Assembly: GCA_000320545.1 (NCBI GenBank)
Contig: ADNK01000904.1
Location: forward strand, 132,501 to 180,000
DNA from: Bigelowiella natans CCMP2755
Taxonomy: Eukaryota > Cercozoa > Chlorarachniophyceae
Direction of reading: 5' to 3'
Length of the DNA: 47,500 bases
Position numbers and translations under genes: made by a program. Positions 23,094-35,508 of the stretch are shown here, one piece after another. Every line of letters starts with the position of its first letter. Position 1 is the stretch's first letter. A model generated the notes under the pieces. It was not told the origin of the DNA. It searched no databases and saw nothing but the letters and a program-made list of their open reading frames with translations.

Positions 23094-24285
23094 CTATCTC
23101 TCTCTCTCTTTCCCTTTGCCTGTCTACATGCTTGTCCTTTCAAATCTGCCCTACTTATCGTGTATCATCTTCCCTCGTATTGTGATTTTCTCAATGCCTC
23201 TATTCTCCATCGTTGTCCATCGTTGATCATTCAGGTTGCAATGGCCCCACATTGTCCATTAGGGCCTATAGCCCTTGCTGCATGCATTCAGGTTGTACTA
23301 GCCACCATACGTCAATCGTATTGGCATTGATGATATTGACTAACGTGAGGCACAACTCATGAAATCTGGTAAAACTGAATGGCATAATGTATTTTCTTGT
23401 AGGTGGATGCTTGCGCCGCCAATTTTGCATTCCAGGAAACTTCTATTGGAATCCACTACAACAAGGTGACAGTAGACGTAGTAGTAGTGGCTAAGGTTTA
23501 ACATTGCGTCATATAAACACACAGTGCATCGAAGAGAGTCTAGCTCTCATCAATTTCATTGATCTCATAGGATTTCATTCTATTATTATCTTTCCTCTTC
23601 TTCTGTTATTCCTCCCCTCATTGTTTTTCGCCCTTAAACACACGCATCCCTAGGAAGGAGGTTCTGACGAGGTGAAGACTGGCCGATGTAGTCTGCTCCG
23701 ATTCGTCAAGAATCCAGAGGTCTCTCGATAATTGCTTGAGTTTGGTCGTGTGTGTGAAATTTCCAACTTGAGCGTGACTTTGCACTCCTTTCCAGATTTT
23801 CGATGTCGACAAGGACGGCTGCATGCGCACGCCTTCAGGATACGGCTTAGGGGTGCGTCTCATCTCTGATCTCTAAGGGCCTTGCACCTCACAACATCCG
23901 TATCTTTTGTTGGTTTACAATAAGCTTGAGGAATGGAAACGTGTGTGTATTAATATGGCTATGTTCGAATATTGCACCGAACTTTTGCTGATATGAACCA
24001 GGTCCAAATTGACGAGTCTGAAGTCCGCAGGGCTGCTGCTAAAGGCCATGATTACAAGGTGCTCTCCCGCATCTACGTTGTCATAGTTTCCAGCACTAAC
24101 TCCACATGAATTTCGCGGTTCTGATATCACTTAAACGAGGATATTATGGTTCGTTTGACCTTAGTGTTATGGGGACAAATGCAGACTTCTTTGTACTTAA
24201 TCTAAGTTGAAATCATCGTATTCAATGGAATTCTGTAGGACAGAGAATGGACGCTCCAAGATGGCACTCCAACGCGGTGGTGATA
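20175..24285 (+). CDS. dgoD: D-galactonate dehydratase, enolase superfamily (many exons)
   Basis: ATG at 20175 opens a 44-base exon ([15 protein letters not shown]) that splices in frame to 20283 ([18 protein letters not shown]). Later exons give [13 protein letters not shown] (about 20446), [14 protein letters not shown]...[12 protein letters not shown] (about 20558), [13 protein letters not shown] (about 20787), [18 protein letters not shown] (about 21031), [13 protein letters not shown] (about 21616), [15 protein letters not shown] (about 22025), [17 protein letters not shown] (about 22246), HIPIATGE (about 22470), [20 protein letters not shown] (about 22943), [16 protein letters not shown] (about 23236), [15 protein letters not shown] (about 23420) and [14 protein letters not shown] before the stop. 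The metal ligands Asp (LDFHG), Glu (FEEP) and Glu (ATGE), the acid/base His in DFH and HCP, and Glu in QET are all present, so the enzyme looks active. It dehydrates D-galactonate to 2-keto-3-deoxygalactonate. Confidence 0.9.
21470..21485. repeat. Short (CT)n tract in intron
   Basis: Eight CT units in a dehydratase intron. A much longer (CT)n tract, interrupted by CTAT, fills 23029-23110 in a later intron. Confidence 0.9.
23029..23110. repeat. Interrupted (CT)n microsatellite
   Basis: About 80 bases of CT repeats with CTAT interruptions, intronic in the galactonate dehydratase gene, 20 bases after the exon ending MAEAYDV. Confidence 0.95.
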
Positions 24286-25122
24286 GGCTATCGCGATGGT
24301 GTATAATTTGCAGCTCAACCGTTGTTAGAAAACGAATTCCCAGCTTTTTCCATAAGCACATGCAACTTTTATGCGATCTATAACATTTCACACGCAGCAG
24401 TAGCGAATGTACTATGATTCGTATCGGTCCTTTCTATTTTTTGTAGACATGCTCAACATCTGATTTCTCGGACATGCGTGGTAGTTTGGGGCTGAGACGA
24501 CAGCAGATGCTAGAATTGTGCATCAAATCTCTCGGCATGTATGGCTTGTAGTATGAAATAGGCAGCGAGTAAGCTGGGCATGCAGTACGGGCGCCCGCGC
24601 GCATGGCGTTCGCTGATTTGGTGTCAATTGATTTCGCAGAGCGACCCACTTCTGATTGAAGCAAAGTGGATAGTAGTAGTGTATTCCGCATATCTTTGCC
24701 ATTTGTAACAGCTGCAGAAGCTATGTTTATGTTTCTCCCAAATGACGTCCTCAAGCAACACACACACACACATGCATGTTCCTGTTCTTCCGAAGGCGCT
24801 CCGGAGCTCCGAAGAAGCAAGTTGACGTTCTGTTGATTGACAGCGTTTTGCCGTTGCGACTGCGCTAAAAATGGAAAAAATCGCTCCAACTGCGCTTTTT
24901 ACACAAAATGCGACAACAACAAAACCATGTCGCAGCGAAGAAATCGGTCCTACGACAACTGGCAAGCTCGACAGTATTCTGCCCATCTGACACGGGCACA
25001 AACCACCATCGGAAAGGAAAGAGGGGGGGAACAACGGCTACTCCTGCCAGGATAGTCAATTACTGGCGATCCCTGCCGAGGAAAAACGCCATCCTCTGGT
25101 CTCTTTTCTCGTTGTTGCTTGT

Positions 25123-25942
25123 CATGGACAGCAACGCAACGAAGGAAGCTGATGTGCTCGTCTTAGGGGGTAAGAAGAACTCCCTCTCTGTTCTCATCTC
25201 TCTCTCTCTCTCTCTCCCTCTCTCTATCTATCTATCGATCTAAAGTGGTTTTTGATTGTACGTGTGTGTTTGTTGTGGATGCACGGTAATCAGATGGCAA
25301 CTTTTCCTTCTCTCGGGCATACGCCAAACGATACCCGCACCACCGTGTCGTAGCCACGAGCGTCGATACAAAGGACGCGCTGCGGGAAAAGTACAGGGAA
25401 TTCGATCGGATCGTCTCAAAGCTAGAAGATCTTGGCGTGCAGATACAGGTACAGTGCCCTGGGACATGGAGGATATTAAAAGGGATGTGGGCTGTTGCTT
25501 TCGCTGAGCCACTCTGCTCTGAACCCGGCCATCCTATCAGCTTATGTATACCTCTGCACAGCTGCATGTTACGATTACACGATTTGACTATTTGAAACTA
25601 ATTGCGAATGCAGTAAAGCATGCACATACGCTATTCCTCAGTGCATCTAACTTTACCTGCCTGCCTCAGTATGAAGTGGATGCTACAGACGTTCAAGGCA
25701 CGCTCCAAGAAACACTTCACACACCCTCTTCTTCGTGCGGCCGATCCTTCTCTTCTGCAACAACCCTAACAGCAACTGAAGCAACGAAAAACCCCATACC
25801 ATCTTCTCGTCGGTCCCAACCCCATTCAGCCTCCACTCAGCTCTTCGACCTCATCATCTTCAACTTCCCGCACCTAGGAGTAGAGGACCTCCAAGCACAC
25901 CGGTAAAGCATTACTGCTACTAATAATACAACTATTACTACT

Positions 25943-25980
<38 letters not shown>

Positions 25981-27564
25981 CTAAGACTATGACTACGACA
26001 GCCACCACTATCTGTAGCGATTGGTCATCCCACTGCTCCTGCTATTCATTAGATACCTCGAGCGATTGATTTCCTGCTATTGCTCCTTGTGTTGTGTAAA
26101 TGATGTGTGCACTGCTGAATCAGTTCGTACTTTGTTGCGTGTGTCGGTCAATCCATAGGCATCTTCTCAGCCACTTTCTCGACTCCGCAAGACGACAGCT
26201 AAAAAATAAACCAACTGCACGAGTGCACGTTGCATTAACGCTGGATCAGGTCTCCTCCTGAACAAGTCGCCACTATTTGTCTCGCTTGTGTCGTGATACG
26301 GGTTTGCTTCTCCATGATGAACAGGCCAATGGATGGGAGCTACGCGAACAGGCCATTCGAGCAGGTTTGATTGCGCACAAGGATCAATGCCACACCGATG
26401 TCGCAAGTGTGCCACTCACACTCGAGTGTGATTATAATGAGCATGTAACGGTGGTCTTTGCCCTGTAAACAATATTGTGTTTGTCCTTGTGCTAAAAACA
26501 AACAATTATCGGTGTTTCATGCTCCTCTCGTCGTCGTCATGATCACGATAATCATCATCATCATCATAATCATCATCATCAAAAAGAGGGGGAGACGATG
26601 ATAAGCAAATTCTTTCTGATACTTCAGGGATGCATATCGCCGGATCTAGCGCATTTAAGCCGTCGGATTGGCCTGGGTACGAATGCAAGCGCCATCAGGT
26701 ACTACTACAGCACTACTACTAGCTCTAGTAGTAGTGCTTACGATAGCATGATTGTATTGTTTCAGGGGGGGGGGATAGCTTTCCACTGCAGCATAGCATC
26801 TTCTCTCACATTTTCATTTCTTCACCTCATTCTTATTCTCCTTCCTCGCTTTGCTGTTTTGACACAATTCCCATCATAACGTAGGTGAATAGATCGTTTC
26901 CGTTGGAAAGAGCCTTTATTTATGCACTTTTAGTAGCATCTGCGTCCTCCCCCTCTTCCTCTGGGCGACCCTATAATGCGGAACAAAGACGAAGAGGTGC
27001 GGCAGCCACTACTGCTGACATTGATGATAACAATGTCAATGGTTGTAAAGCTCAAGTTCAGGGGGAAATATTGCACAAAAAGCAACAGGACGTTGTGTCT
27101 CCTCCTCCTCCTCCTCCTCCTCCTCCTCCTTCATCGTCTTCGTCTTCTTCTTACGTGGCTCCTCCCTCTTCGATGGTGGAAGAAAATAATGCCAAGAAGA
27201 AAACCAACCTCGATGCAGCAGAGAAGAAGAAGCTGGGGTGTCCTCATTGCACACGACAGGTAACGTATCAGCAGCATTTTCACGCCTCAATCAAAGCGCT
27301 TGGTACGCATGAATTCGGTGACTGGCCTGTGGAGGCAAAATGCCTTTTGTTATTGCGTTCTCTATCGATGCTGTTTGCTGGATCGATGATGAAATGGCCA
27401 CCAACTGACGTGTTGCTTTCTTAGTTCACATGCAAGAGGGAAGTCGCAAACCACGTGCTAGATGTGCACACGACAAGGCCTTCCTTCGTGCCCCAGGTTG
27501 GTGGGTTTCTTTGGACCGCAGCGGGAGGGAGGGGGATACCAGCAATGAGAATAGGAATGTATGC

Positions 27565-27596
<32 letters not shown>

Positions 27597-29091
27597 GTAT
27601 ATTTCGATTCGCTTATGCTTCTCCTTCTCCCTCCCCCTCCGGCCCCCGTTGACCGTTTTGCCCTTCCTCTGTGTAGGAGGTAGAGCTCTGCCGTGAAATC
27701 ATGGATATCCCCGTGGCCAAGGCAGCCTACGCCTCCCCAGACGTACTCTACTCTACTTGCCGCTCCTCCCTATGATCCACAGACAACCGCAACAACAGCG
27801 AGACACACTATCAATTTCCGCCATCATCGGCAAGAATAACGACAACAACTTTTCCTTCCAGGAAAATCATCGCATCGCAGAGAGCATCTTGATGCATTTG
27901 TGTAGTAATAACAATACAATGAGTTTCCTATCATCGTCATACTTAGCTGACCCTGTGCCACCACCACCATCATCATCATCATCTTTTGTACGACAATGTA
28001 GGATCACAGAGATGCTATGCGTAGACGAGGCAGCGAGAAAAAACGTCTGCTCTCTGCTATCCGTACCAGGTTAATCCAGCATAATCAACAATAGTAATAA
28101 CGATAACAACAATAGCTCATGCACGGATTTCCGACGTTTGAGCGCCTACTTCTTCCATACCATCACCCATATTGCTCTCCGACGTCTGCAAAACTTTAAC
28201 ATATTCCGCATCATCAGTATGGTGAGAACTGTCACCATCATCACCATCATCTTCATTATCATCATCACCATCATTGGTACTATCTTAGGCTCGAAATTGC
28301 AGAAGGAGAAGGGAGAAGCTTGCATTGGAAGGATAAGCACCTTTGGCGGTTTTTGCAGGAACAGAGATACAGCGAAAAGAGTCGCTACGACAGAAGAAAC
28401 AACGACCAAGAGTTGAAGGAGGTTGGGCATCATGAGCAACAGCGTGATAGAAAACGCAAGCGTGAGATCTTAGAAGAGACGGGAGACACGAGGATTCGAG
28501 AAGAGTCTGCTGCAGCTCCGGTGTTGGTAGCAGGAAGTCAAGAGGAGAAGCGAGCGAACGATGAAGATGAGAAAACAACGACGACAACGACGACGCAGAT
28601 AATGGCGTCGCTTGAGGAGAAAGAGGAAGGAAGGCCTCATCGTACTATTGCTCGCAAGCCGCAAACAATAGCTTCGATGTTACCATCACCCCCCAAAGGC
28701 AGTGGGGTCTACAAAACAACAAATTCCCAACCGCAGCAGCAGCAGCAGCAGCAGCAGTCACAACAAGAGAGACCGTACTGTAGAGTGTGCGATCTCGCTT
28801 TTCAGTCACGGGAGGAATGGCGGATGCATCTCTCTATGCTCCGACCAAGGTGATGCTTGGAACTAGTGCTTATATTAATGCTGATAATTAATGCTAAAAT
28901 TGATCGGTTGTATCCCACGCGACTTCATCTGACCTGTTCTTCTTGCTTCGGTTTTAATTGCTGCCACCCTTACCATTTGCAGGAAAATAGAGAGTCACGT
29001 ATGTTTCGTGTGTCGAAGGGCCTTCAGAGAACTCAGGGCGCTGAGACAGCATCTTATGCACAAACACCCAAATGCAGCACGCAGCACATGA
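25123..29091 (+). CDS. BMT5-like (DUF2431) methyltransferase with C-terminal C2H2 zinc fingers
   Basis: ATG 25123 starts MDSNATKEADVLVLG; the splice to about 25290 gives GDGNFSFSRAYAKR, the SAM-binding motif of DUF2431 proteins. Then come VVATSVDTKDALREKY, an exon at about 25670 with VDATDV...FDLIIFNFPHLGV...HR, 26161-26251 (LLSHFLDSARRQL...VHVALTL), 26324-26365 (ANGWELREQAIRAG), about 26630-26698 (SAFKPSDWPGYECKRHQ) and 26885-27259 (NRSFPLERAFIYAL, a Pro/Ser-rich linker, then CPHC). In yeast BMT5 this domain makes m3U in 25S rRNA. The extension has three C2H2-like fingers: CPHC with ANHVLDVH on the next exon (27424), CRVC...H near 28780, and CFVC...HLMHKH near 29000-29070. Between them is a long charged, Gln-rich region. 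Joins checked by phase agree. ATG 24908 in the same frame is an alternative start. The fingers may bind RNA; that is inference. Confidence 0.8.
25942..25979. repeat. (TAG)n trinucleotide repeat
   Basis: About twelve TAG units in the intron after the FNFPHLGV exon of the methyltransferase gene. A similar TAG tract lies at 27566-27596 in a later intron. Confidence 0.9.
27100..27134. repeat. Coding (TCC)n/(CTC)n repeat giving polyproline
   Basis: CCT triplets encode ten consecutive prolines followed by a serine run in the linker between the methyltransferase domain and first zinc finger. Confidence 0.9.
28733..28758. repeat. Coding (CAG)n repeat giving polyglutamine
   Basis: Eight glutamines lie just upstream of the second zinc finger (CRVCDLAF) of the methyltransferase-zinc-finger protein. 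Confidence 0.85.
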
Positions 29092-29740
29092 ATAATTTCA
29101 TATTGTTGCTGACATAGCATAGCATGGCCGAACGAACAAATCGTGCAACATTGAATGAATATGCGAGACGGATACGATGAAGTGATTAAATCATGCATTG
29201 TGGTTGTGCTACGATACGTATTGTTTTCAAAATTAATACTATACAGCGCTATCCTTACTGACAAAGCACGGCTTATTAGAATTTGTAATGCTATGTTTGT
29301 GCTGTGGCCATTGGAATCGTGAAAAATTGCCATATACCACGCGTTTACGTACTCGGTTTGCGGTCGCGAACACAGCCAGCATGGTTGCTTTGATTCAACG
29401 TTATAATATGCGTACAAGATGCATTCATGCAAATACGATCGCTTCAGATATTGGACTGTAATGATAGTACAGCTAACATCGCGGCATGTGACAGTTGTGC
29501 GCAACTACTTCAACGGTAGGCGAGTTATTTGATGTGGATGCATAGTGGGCCTATCTTAATGGTCAGTGAGTGAGTGAGTGAGTGAGTGAGTGTGGATGTA
29601 TGGGTGTATCTACATATGCATGAAATTAAACGTGTGTACCTAGACTGTGCTCACGCGTATAGTTTTACTAAAGCTTGTCAGATAACAGGTATCTGCTATC
29701 TGCCATCACGGCTAATAAACCGCAATAGCAATTACAGCTG
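29092..29740. other. Convergent spacer with (GTGA)n repeat
   Basis: This lies between the 3' ends of the methyltransferase gene and the secreted-protein gene. It has a (GAGT)n repeat of about seven units at 29563-29591 and several TGCAT, GCATTCATGC and TACGTA words. No coding exon is supported; the minus-strand frame 28995-29504 is antisense to the last methyltransferase exon. Confidence 0.5.
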
Positions 29741-31962
29741 CTATGGCGCCCCATGATGGACGACCCTTTCTTCAGACGTTAGCTGCTCCTCTTGGTTGTC
29801 GTGATTATCGAACCCACTGCCTGCATTGTCCGGATGTTGATGCTGGTGCTGATGCTGATGTTGCTGCTCCTCTGTCTTCTCGACGTGGGAGGAGTGCTCA
29901 TTAGGAGTAGTACTTGGAAGGTGATGCTGTTGTGGTGCCGATTCTACTGCCTCGTTGTTGTGCTGATGGTCGCTGCTGCTGGGATGCATAATAGCAGCGG
30001 CCTCTTTATTTGAGTCTGCGATCGACTGCGTTATTATCGAAAGAGCTTCTTTCATCACGATGCCCTGTTTTTGTTTGATATCAACAGACAACGACGAGGA
30101 CGACGCGACAAGGGAGGAGGATGGTGAGGGGGAGGGGGAGGAGAAAGAGATTCTCAGTCAAGACCGAGAACGTCCGCAATGAGCAACGAACGACATTAAA
30201 TCCGGGGGAGGAGTTGGGAGAATATGCATGCAAGACACCTTTTCGGCGAGCTCGATGAGCCTCAGGAGAATTTCTGAGGTTAATCCGACGTGTATCACCT
30301 GCCCGACGGTACAAATGCACAAAGGATCAGGACTGACACATCATCAGGTGCTATCCTGCACTATGGCCGTTTTCACTGACAACAGTTCAGTTTCACCTGC
30401 TGCCGCCCCCCATCCATCCCACGAATGACCTTTTAACACAGAGAACACACAAAAGCCGCTCGGTTGGAGGGAGGGATGGTCCATACATTACTATTATGAT
30501 ACAACGGTTCGAACGTCTATGTAGTCGGCTATAATAGTAAAATTCGGCGTGTGCGGAATCTTTTCACTTCATGAATCTGCTTGCTCTTTCTATTTCATGC
30601 TTGGCGCTGTATTGCGACAATAATAGCAACCGAAGAGGTCGGTGGAGATGACGTACGAATAGAAGAATAACTGTATTACCTTGATAGAACCTCCGTGGAT
30701 CCTTGCTCCCCCCATGATCAGCATCTTAAGCTGCTTTGCCTAAGGGGCGGAGAAGTGAGGAGGAGGAGGAGGAGGAGGAGGAGGAGGAGAAATTTTTCAG
30801 GTGGAAATACAAGAAGGAATAGAACTTTAATTGTCTCACTCCGATTTAGTTTGAAATTCACCCACACGCGGCGGCGATTATTACGACATATGAACAACAC
30901 ACGCACATGTAACATATAGTGCGTGAGACCGGCCGTCACCTTCTCTGTCGCGCCTACGTAGGGCCCACCAAAGAGCTCGTCAAGAACGAAACTGAGACCC
31001 CCATTCCTTCCACCAGCACTGTCCGTTGTAGAGGGAGGTTGAGGGGCGTCTGCCGCATTCACGCTGTTACCTACGAATGATGAAGGAAAATCGATGAGCA
31101 TGTATAAGGTCGGGCGCTATGTTGCATGTGTGCGTGAGTAAGGCATATTGGCGACTTTCTCTTTAGAGGGGGATATTAGTTTTTCTTTCTTCATTTTTTT
31201 CTTCAATTATTCGCCAAATACTGCTGTCGACCATCATGGGCGTTGTGACTGGTAGAAGTTGTAGCAGCAGCAGAAGCAGCGGCGTGCATCGATGCATCCC
31301 TCGCCGATACACCGTCCATCCCGCTTGGGGGAAGAGGAACACCTGTTGGGGGAGTCTCTGGAGGCCGAGAAACCCCATTCTCTTGCGGCTGCATCTCCTG
31401 TGTCGTGATGATCGACTGTTTCAGTGCATTTCGTAACTTCTCCGCTGGATCAATCTGAATGGTGAAATATGGACAATTGATGGAGGTGTAAGTGTATTTC
31501 TTGTGATGTTCTGTATGAGTGAGGGATAGAGAGGATATGGTTGTAAATATATTTCACCGACCATCCGATGTCCGAAAAATATGCCGCAATTTTCTGGGTC
31601 GAAGTCAAGCGAGTTGCAGACACTCATTCTAGGCACGCTTCCTGGGTCGCGTCCAGCCTAAACGAAACAAAGTTCATACACATACACACTCTCTCTCCCC
31701 CCTCCCCCCCCCCCTCTCTCTCTCTCTGTCACTGGTCATAATTTCACACATCAGAGCTTCTCGAATCAATATTATAGCGATATAAGCACGCAACATTTTT
31801 CAGTCTCGCTATACTGCCAACCTCTTTGGTGAATTCCTGATGGCCGCCGAGAACAGAAACAGTACGCCCGTTTATCGTTAGCGTCGCAGCATTAACGGCA
31901 TTGTTTGTGAAATCTGCCCCGATCAGCGCGAACGCTACGATATATCGGGCCAACGATCCCAT
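29741..31962 (-). CDS. Secreted protein of unknown function (multi-exon)
   Basis: ATG at 31962 begins MGSLARYIVAFALIGADF...VNAA, a probable signal peptide. The exon ends near 31826 (HQEFTKE) before GT. In-frame candidates follow: about 31660-31562 (AGRDPGSVPRMSVCNSLDFD, then GIFFGHRM, with two Cys), about 31456-31210 (IDPAEKLRNALKQSI, then a Pro- and Ala-rich region), about 31071-30941 (GLSFVLDELFGGPYVGATEK), about 30299-30240 (VIHVGLTSEILLRLIELAEK) and about 30080-29741 (KQGIVMKEALSIITQSIADS, then a Gln/His-rich tail). Phases agree where I could check them, for example EFTKE to AGRDP and GATEK to VIHVG. No known domain was recognised. It may be a luminal or extracellular protein with helical segments. 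Its 5' end faces the PstS-like gene across a 635-base spacer containing a tRNA. Confidence 0.5.
30755..30790. repeat. (GGA)n trinucleotide repeat
   Basis: About eleven GGA units in an intron of the secreted-protein gene. Confidence 0.9.
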
Positions 31963-32597
31963 TTTACGTGACTACTCGTACTGTAAGTTCTCTCCTGCCT
32001 GCGATCACATTCATGCTCCAACGGCGAACGTAGAGCCTGTAGCCATTTATCTCGAGCCCGGTATGAGTTCAATTCTCTGCCATTTCCAGCATTTTGACGG
32101 TATTTTTGAAGACGCAGTGTGGAGACATCCAAGGTTTATCCCGAAGAAATAGTCCAGAAAATGGTGAGGTTGAGTCAGCAAGACCACAAACGAAGCTCAT
32201 AGGATCTTAATATACTACAAGTATTTTTTATTTCCAATTTTCCCCATACATCACTTTCCGCGTAGTCCAACGGTTAGGATATGGGATTTTCACTCCCAAG
32301 ATCGGGGTTCGATTCCCCGCGTGGAAGACCTGTCTTTTTTCCATTGACGACTTTTTTCCACCACGAGTAGCTGAACGGTGCCTATGCATCAAAAATGGAA
32401 TATGCCGCAATTATTAAGCCTTATTTCACTCGGATTATTGTTCTGAACTTTGAAACGGGTGTCATTTGATGGATAGCCGCCTTCATCAAATCCGAGCGAC
32501 AACTTAACTTTTGCGTTTCTTATTTGGAATCAATATTTTCCAGGAGTGCGGAGTTGCGACTTCCACGGCTACGAGGAATCTCTACTCGCAACAACAG
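31963..32597. promoter_or_regulatory. Divergent spacer holding the tRNA gene
   Basis: About 290 bases lie between the secreted-protein ATG and the tRNA, and about 270 between the tRNA and the PstS-like ATG. It must supply two Pol II promoters and the internal Pol III promoter of the tRNA. The short plus-strand frame at 31901-32152 has no recognised domain. Confidence 0.45.
32257..32326 (+). tRNA. trnE-UUC: tRNA-Glu (anticodon UUC)
   Basis: The acceptor stem TCCGCGT pairs with GCGTGGA (two G-T wobbles). The anticodon stem TGGGA/TCCCA encloses loop TTTTCAC with anticodon TTC at 32289-32291. The T arm reads GGGG-TTCGATT-CCCC, containing the B box GGTTCGATTCC. No intron is present and CCA is not encoded, as in eukaryotes. 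A T6 run shortly after (32333-32340 region) would serve as a Pol III terminator. It lies alone in the divergent spacer between two Pol II genes. Confidence 0.93.
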
Positions 32598-35432
32598 ATG
32601 AGGACCTTTCGCTACCTCCCCCTCGTGGCACTACTCGGTAATTTCGAGCTAATGTGTCGTCGGACTGAAAGATTGGCTTGTTAGACTCCGTTTTAGACCT
32701 CTTTGCACTGATGACAAATTTTGCGAATGATTCTAATAAGCCCTTCAACTGAAAACATGAAGGTTTCTCTGGGCACGTGCTAGGAGATGAGCATGAAGAA
32801 CACCCAACAATCCACGGAAGCGGTTTGAGTTCTTATTAGCTAATCTAAACTCGACAAAATTAACTTGCTTATTACATAATTTCTAGGAACTACCAATCCT
32901 TCTCCTTTCTTTTGGAAAGTCATGGATCTTTTCGAGGAGAGAGGTTTTCATCATTCGAGAGAGCATTTCGAAAAGTGCCTTCAGCCTCCACAAACTTTGC
33001 TTGACGCTAGATTTTAATCAGCTCGCCAAGATGTCCGGATGACTTATCGCGCCGTTGGATCTTCGACGGGTAAGAACTGAGCTCTGTCTCATCTGGGATT
33101 ATACCGAAAAGTGCTCATCGTTCAATATCAACTCGCATCTATTTCCAGGCCAGCGTGAATTTCAAGGAGAGAACAACGGCAACGTTGCCTACACAGATTT
33201 CGGGTAAAATTGGCATTTTCATCTTGCCCTATCATGCATAGCACAATGCATCTCATCTCTCACTATTTTGTTGTTGTTGTTGTTGTTGTCCTGCCACACA
33301 GAGCCGGCGACATCCCAATGACACAGGAGCGATACGATAATGTTACAATGTCAGGTAGAGGGAAAGAATACCTTTCTAATCTCAGTGAACAGCTTTTGCA
33401 TTCAAAAGCATTAGTTTCGATGTTCGATTTCCTCTGACTACCAGGACGTATTTTCCAGGAGGACGCGTAATGGTGCACATTCCATTTGTGATTGGCGGCG
33501 TCTCTATTTTCTACAAGTAAGAAGAATAATTTGTCCAAGTATATGTAAGTGCTGTTCCCTCTTCATATATAAACAGCCATCATTCTCCATGCTTTGGTGC
33601 CCTATGTAATGACTACTGCAGTAAGAATCTCACTTCCTTACTGCTGTTACCCACCATAAATAGTATTCCTACCGCGGATCTGGGAGGGCAACCGTTGGAT
33701 CTGGATGCTTGTACGCTGGCAGGAATTTTTAATGTAGTCATTAGCGCTTTCTATTTCTTTCAACGTATTTTTTTTTTTTAATGAAGTGTGCATCGGGCTT
33801 CAAAAGTAAAGTTTTGCGCTTCCCCCCCCAAAAATTTCACGCATGATCTCGATTAACTTGTAGGGCAACTATACTACGTGGGACAACCCCGCGATCACTA
33901 CGTTGAACCCCAGTTTGACTGTTCCGGCAGGCACGCCAATCAAGGTAGCAGCGGCGGCAGTCTTAGCATTAGAAAGGGCGACAGCAAAATAAGTGACGTG
34001 CCTTAAGTAGAAAGCAGTACCTAGCGAACGCTATGCTGGGAATAAATAAACTTCCACCACCTCCCCAGGTCTTTCATCGAATTAAAGGCTCTTCCTCTAC
34101 TTCTGGAGTCACACAGTAAACATCATGAATATTTTGGCATAGACAAGCCCGCATCCTAAGACTACACAAACATACCCGAAACACTGCTGAGATAGCTGAC
34201 TCATAGCCTTGTTGAAATGCTTATTGCAGAAATTGGTCCAATGCTTACTGTTCTTTTCCTGTCCGTTGGCGTCGCCGTCGTGTTTCCCCCCCTTGTTTTG
34301 ATTGTTTTGTTCACGAAGATATCTTGAGCAAAGAACTTCTGCTGCTGGAGATTCCTGTCCGCAGTTATGGAGCCGTGGTTCGGGCAGCAAAATAAACTGG
34401 CCGACAACGTACAGCATAGAAGAGAAAGAGGGCGGGGTTGGGAGAATGTAGAGCAGTGGAGGGGGAGAAATCACAATTCACTTAACTAATTTTTAGACTG
34501 GGATTCTCGTGTAAATGACTGTTGTCTATCCTCGCCAATCAGTGTTCTTACCGCGTCTGCATGACTCTCATCATTTTCTTATTCATCATTCTTCATTTTA
34601 TATCGCCGACCTAGTATTGCCCTCTTCGTCGATTCAGCGGGTGTCATTATTGTCTCATTCTACGTACTCGAGCAGGTCTGGATTTTCACCAAGATCGGGA
34701 AGTGGTGGAATGGCGGATGGAATCTCATCGACGCCTTATTCCATCGGGTAAGAAGTAGGGAGGGGGGGGGGGGGGGGGGGGGGGGAAGAGGAAAGAAGGG
34801 TGGTTGAATAGAGACCTCTTACAAACCACACCACACCCAATAAAACAAGGACATAAATACAGATATATCGATTCTGGTTTCGGTCATCGCCTTGGTCTTC
34901 AAGAGATCAAGCTGAAGAACAGAGCAGGGGTCCGAACGAGCGAAGGAGAGGGAGGGGGGAGGGAGGGTTGAGCATTCTTCCATGGAAACGTATGAAGTTC
35001 ACTCTTCGCAGTATTAACCTGCACCTCTCCTTGAAGAATTTATCCATTAGATCTACCTCTTCATCCAGAATGCAAACCTTGTTTTCCTGAGTATTCCCTT
35101 ATCTGCTGTCGCTGCGTAACATTGCAGAAATTCCTCGACTCAAAAGAAGCCGACCTCGGAGCAGCCGCTACTGCTGCTCTTGCGCAAACCCCCGCACAAG
35201 GTATGGAGAACGTGTTAGTAACAATGCTACAATGTGCAACATTGTGAAATTGTGATAGTGTGATTCATGATTATCATAATGGGTCAATCTTGCCTTGATG
35301 CAGGCGGCCTTCCAGCAAACGCAACTCAAAGCTTTGCGCAAGTTTCTCTGTAAGCAGATTAGCGATAGCTACCGAAATTAGAATGAATGCTCAGTATGAC
35401 CGCCGGCAGCGCTCTCTCTCTCTCCCTCCCTC

Positions 35433-35508
<76 letters not shown>

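Noticed and set aside
28995-29504. Minus-strand frame of 169 codons
   Set aside because: It is antisense to the last zinc-finger exon of the methyltransferase gene and has no family motif.
34109-34474. Minus-strand frame of about 120 codons inside the PstS-like gene
   Set aside because: No recognisable domain and it lies antisense to an intron whose flanking plus-strand exons are well supported.
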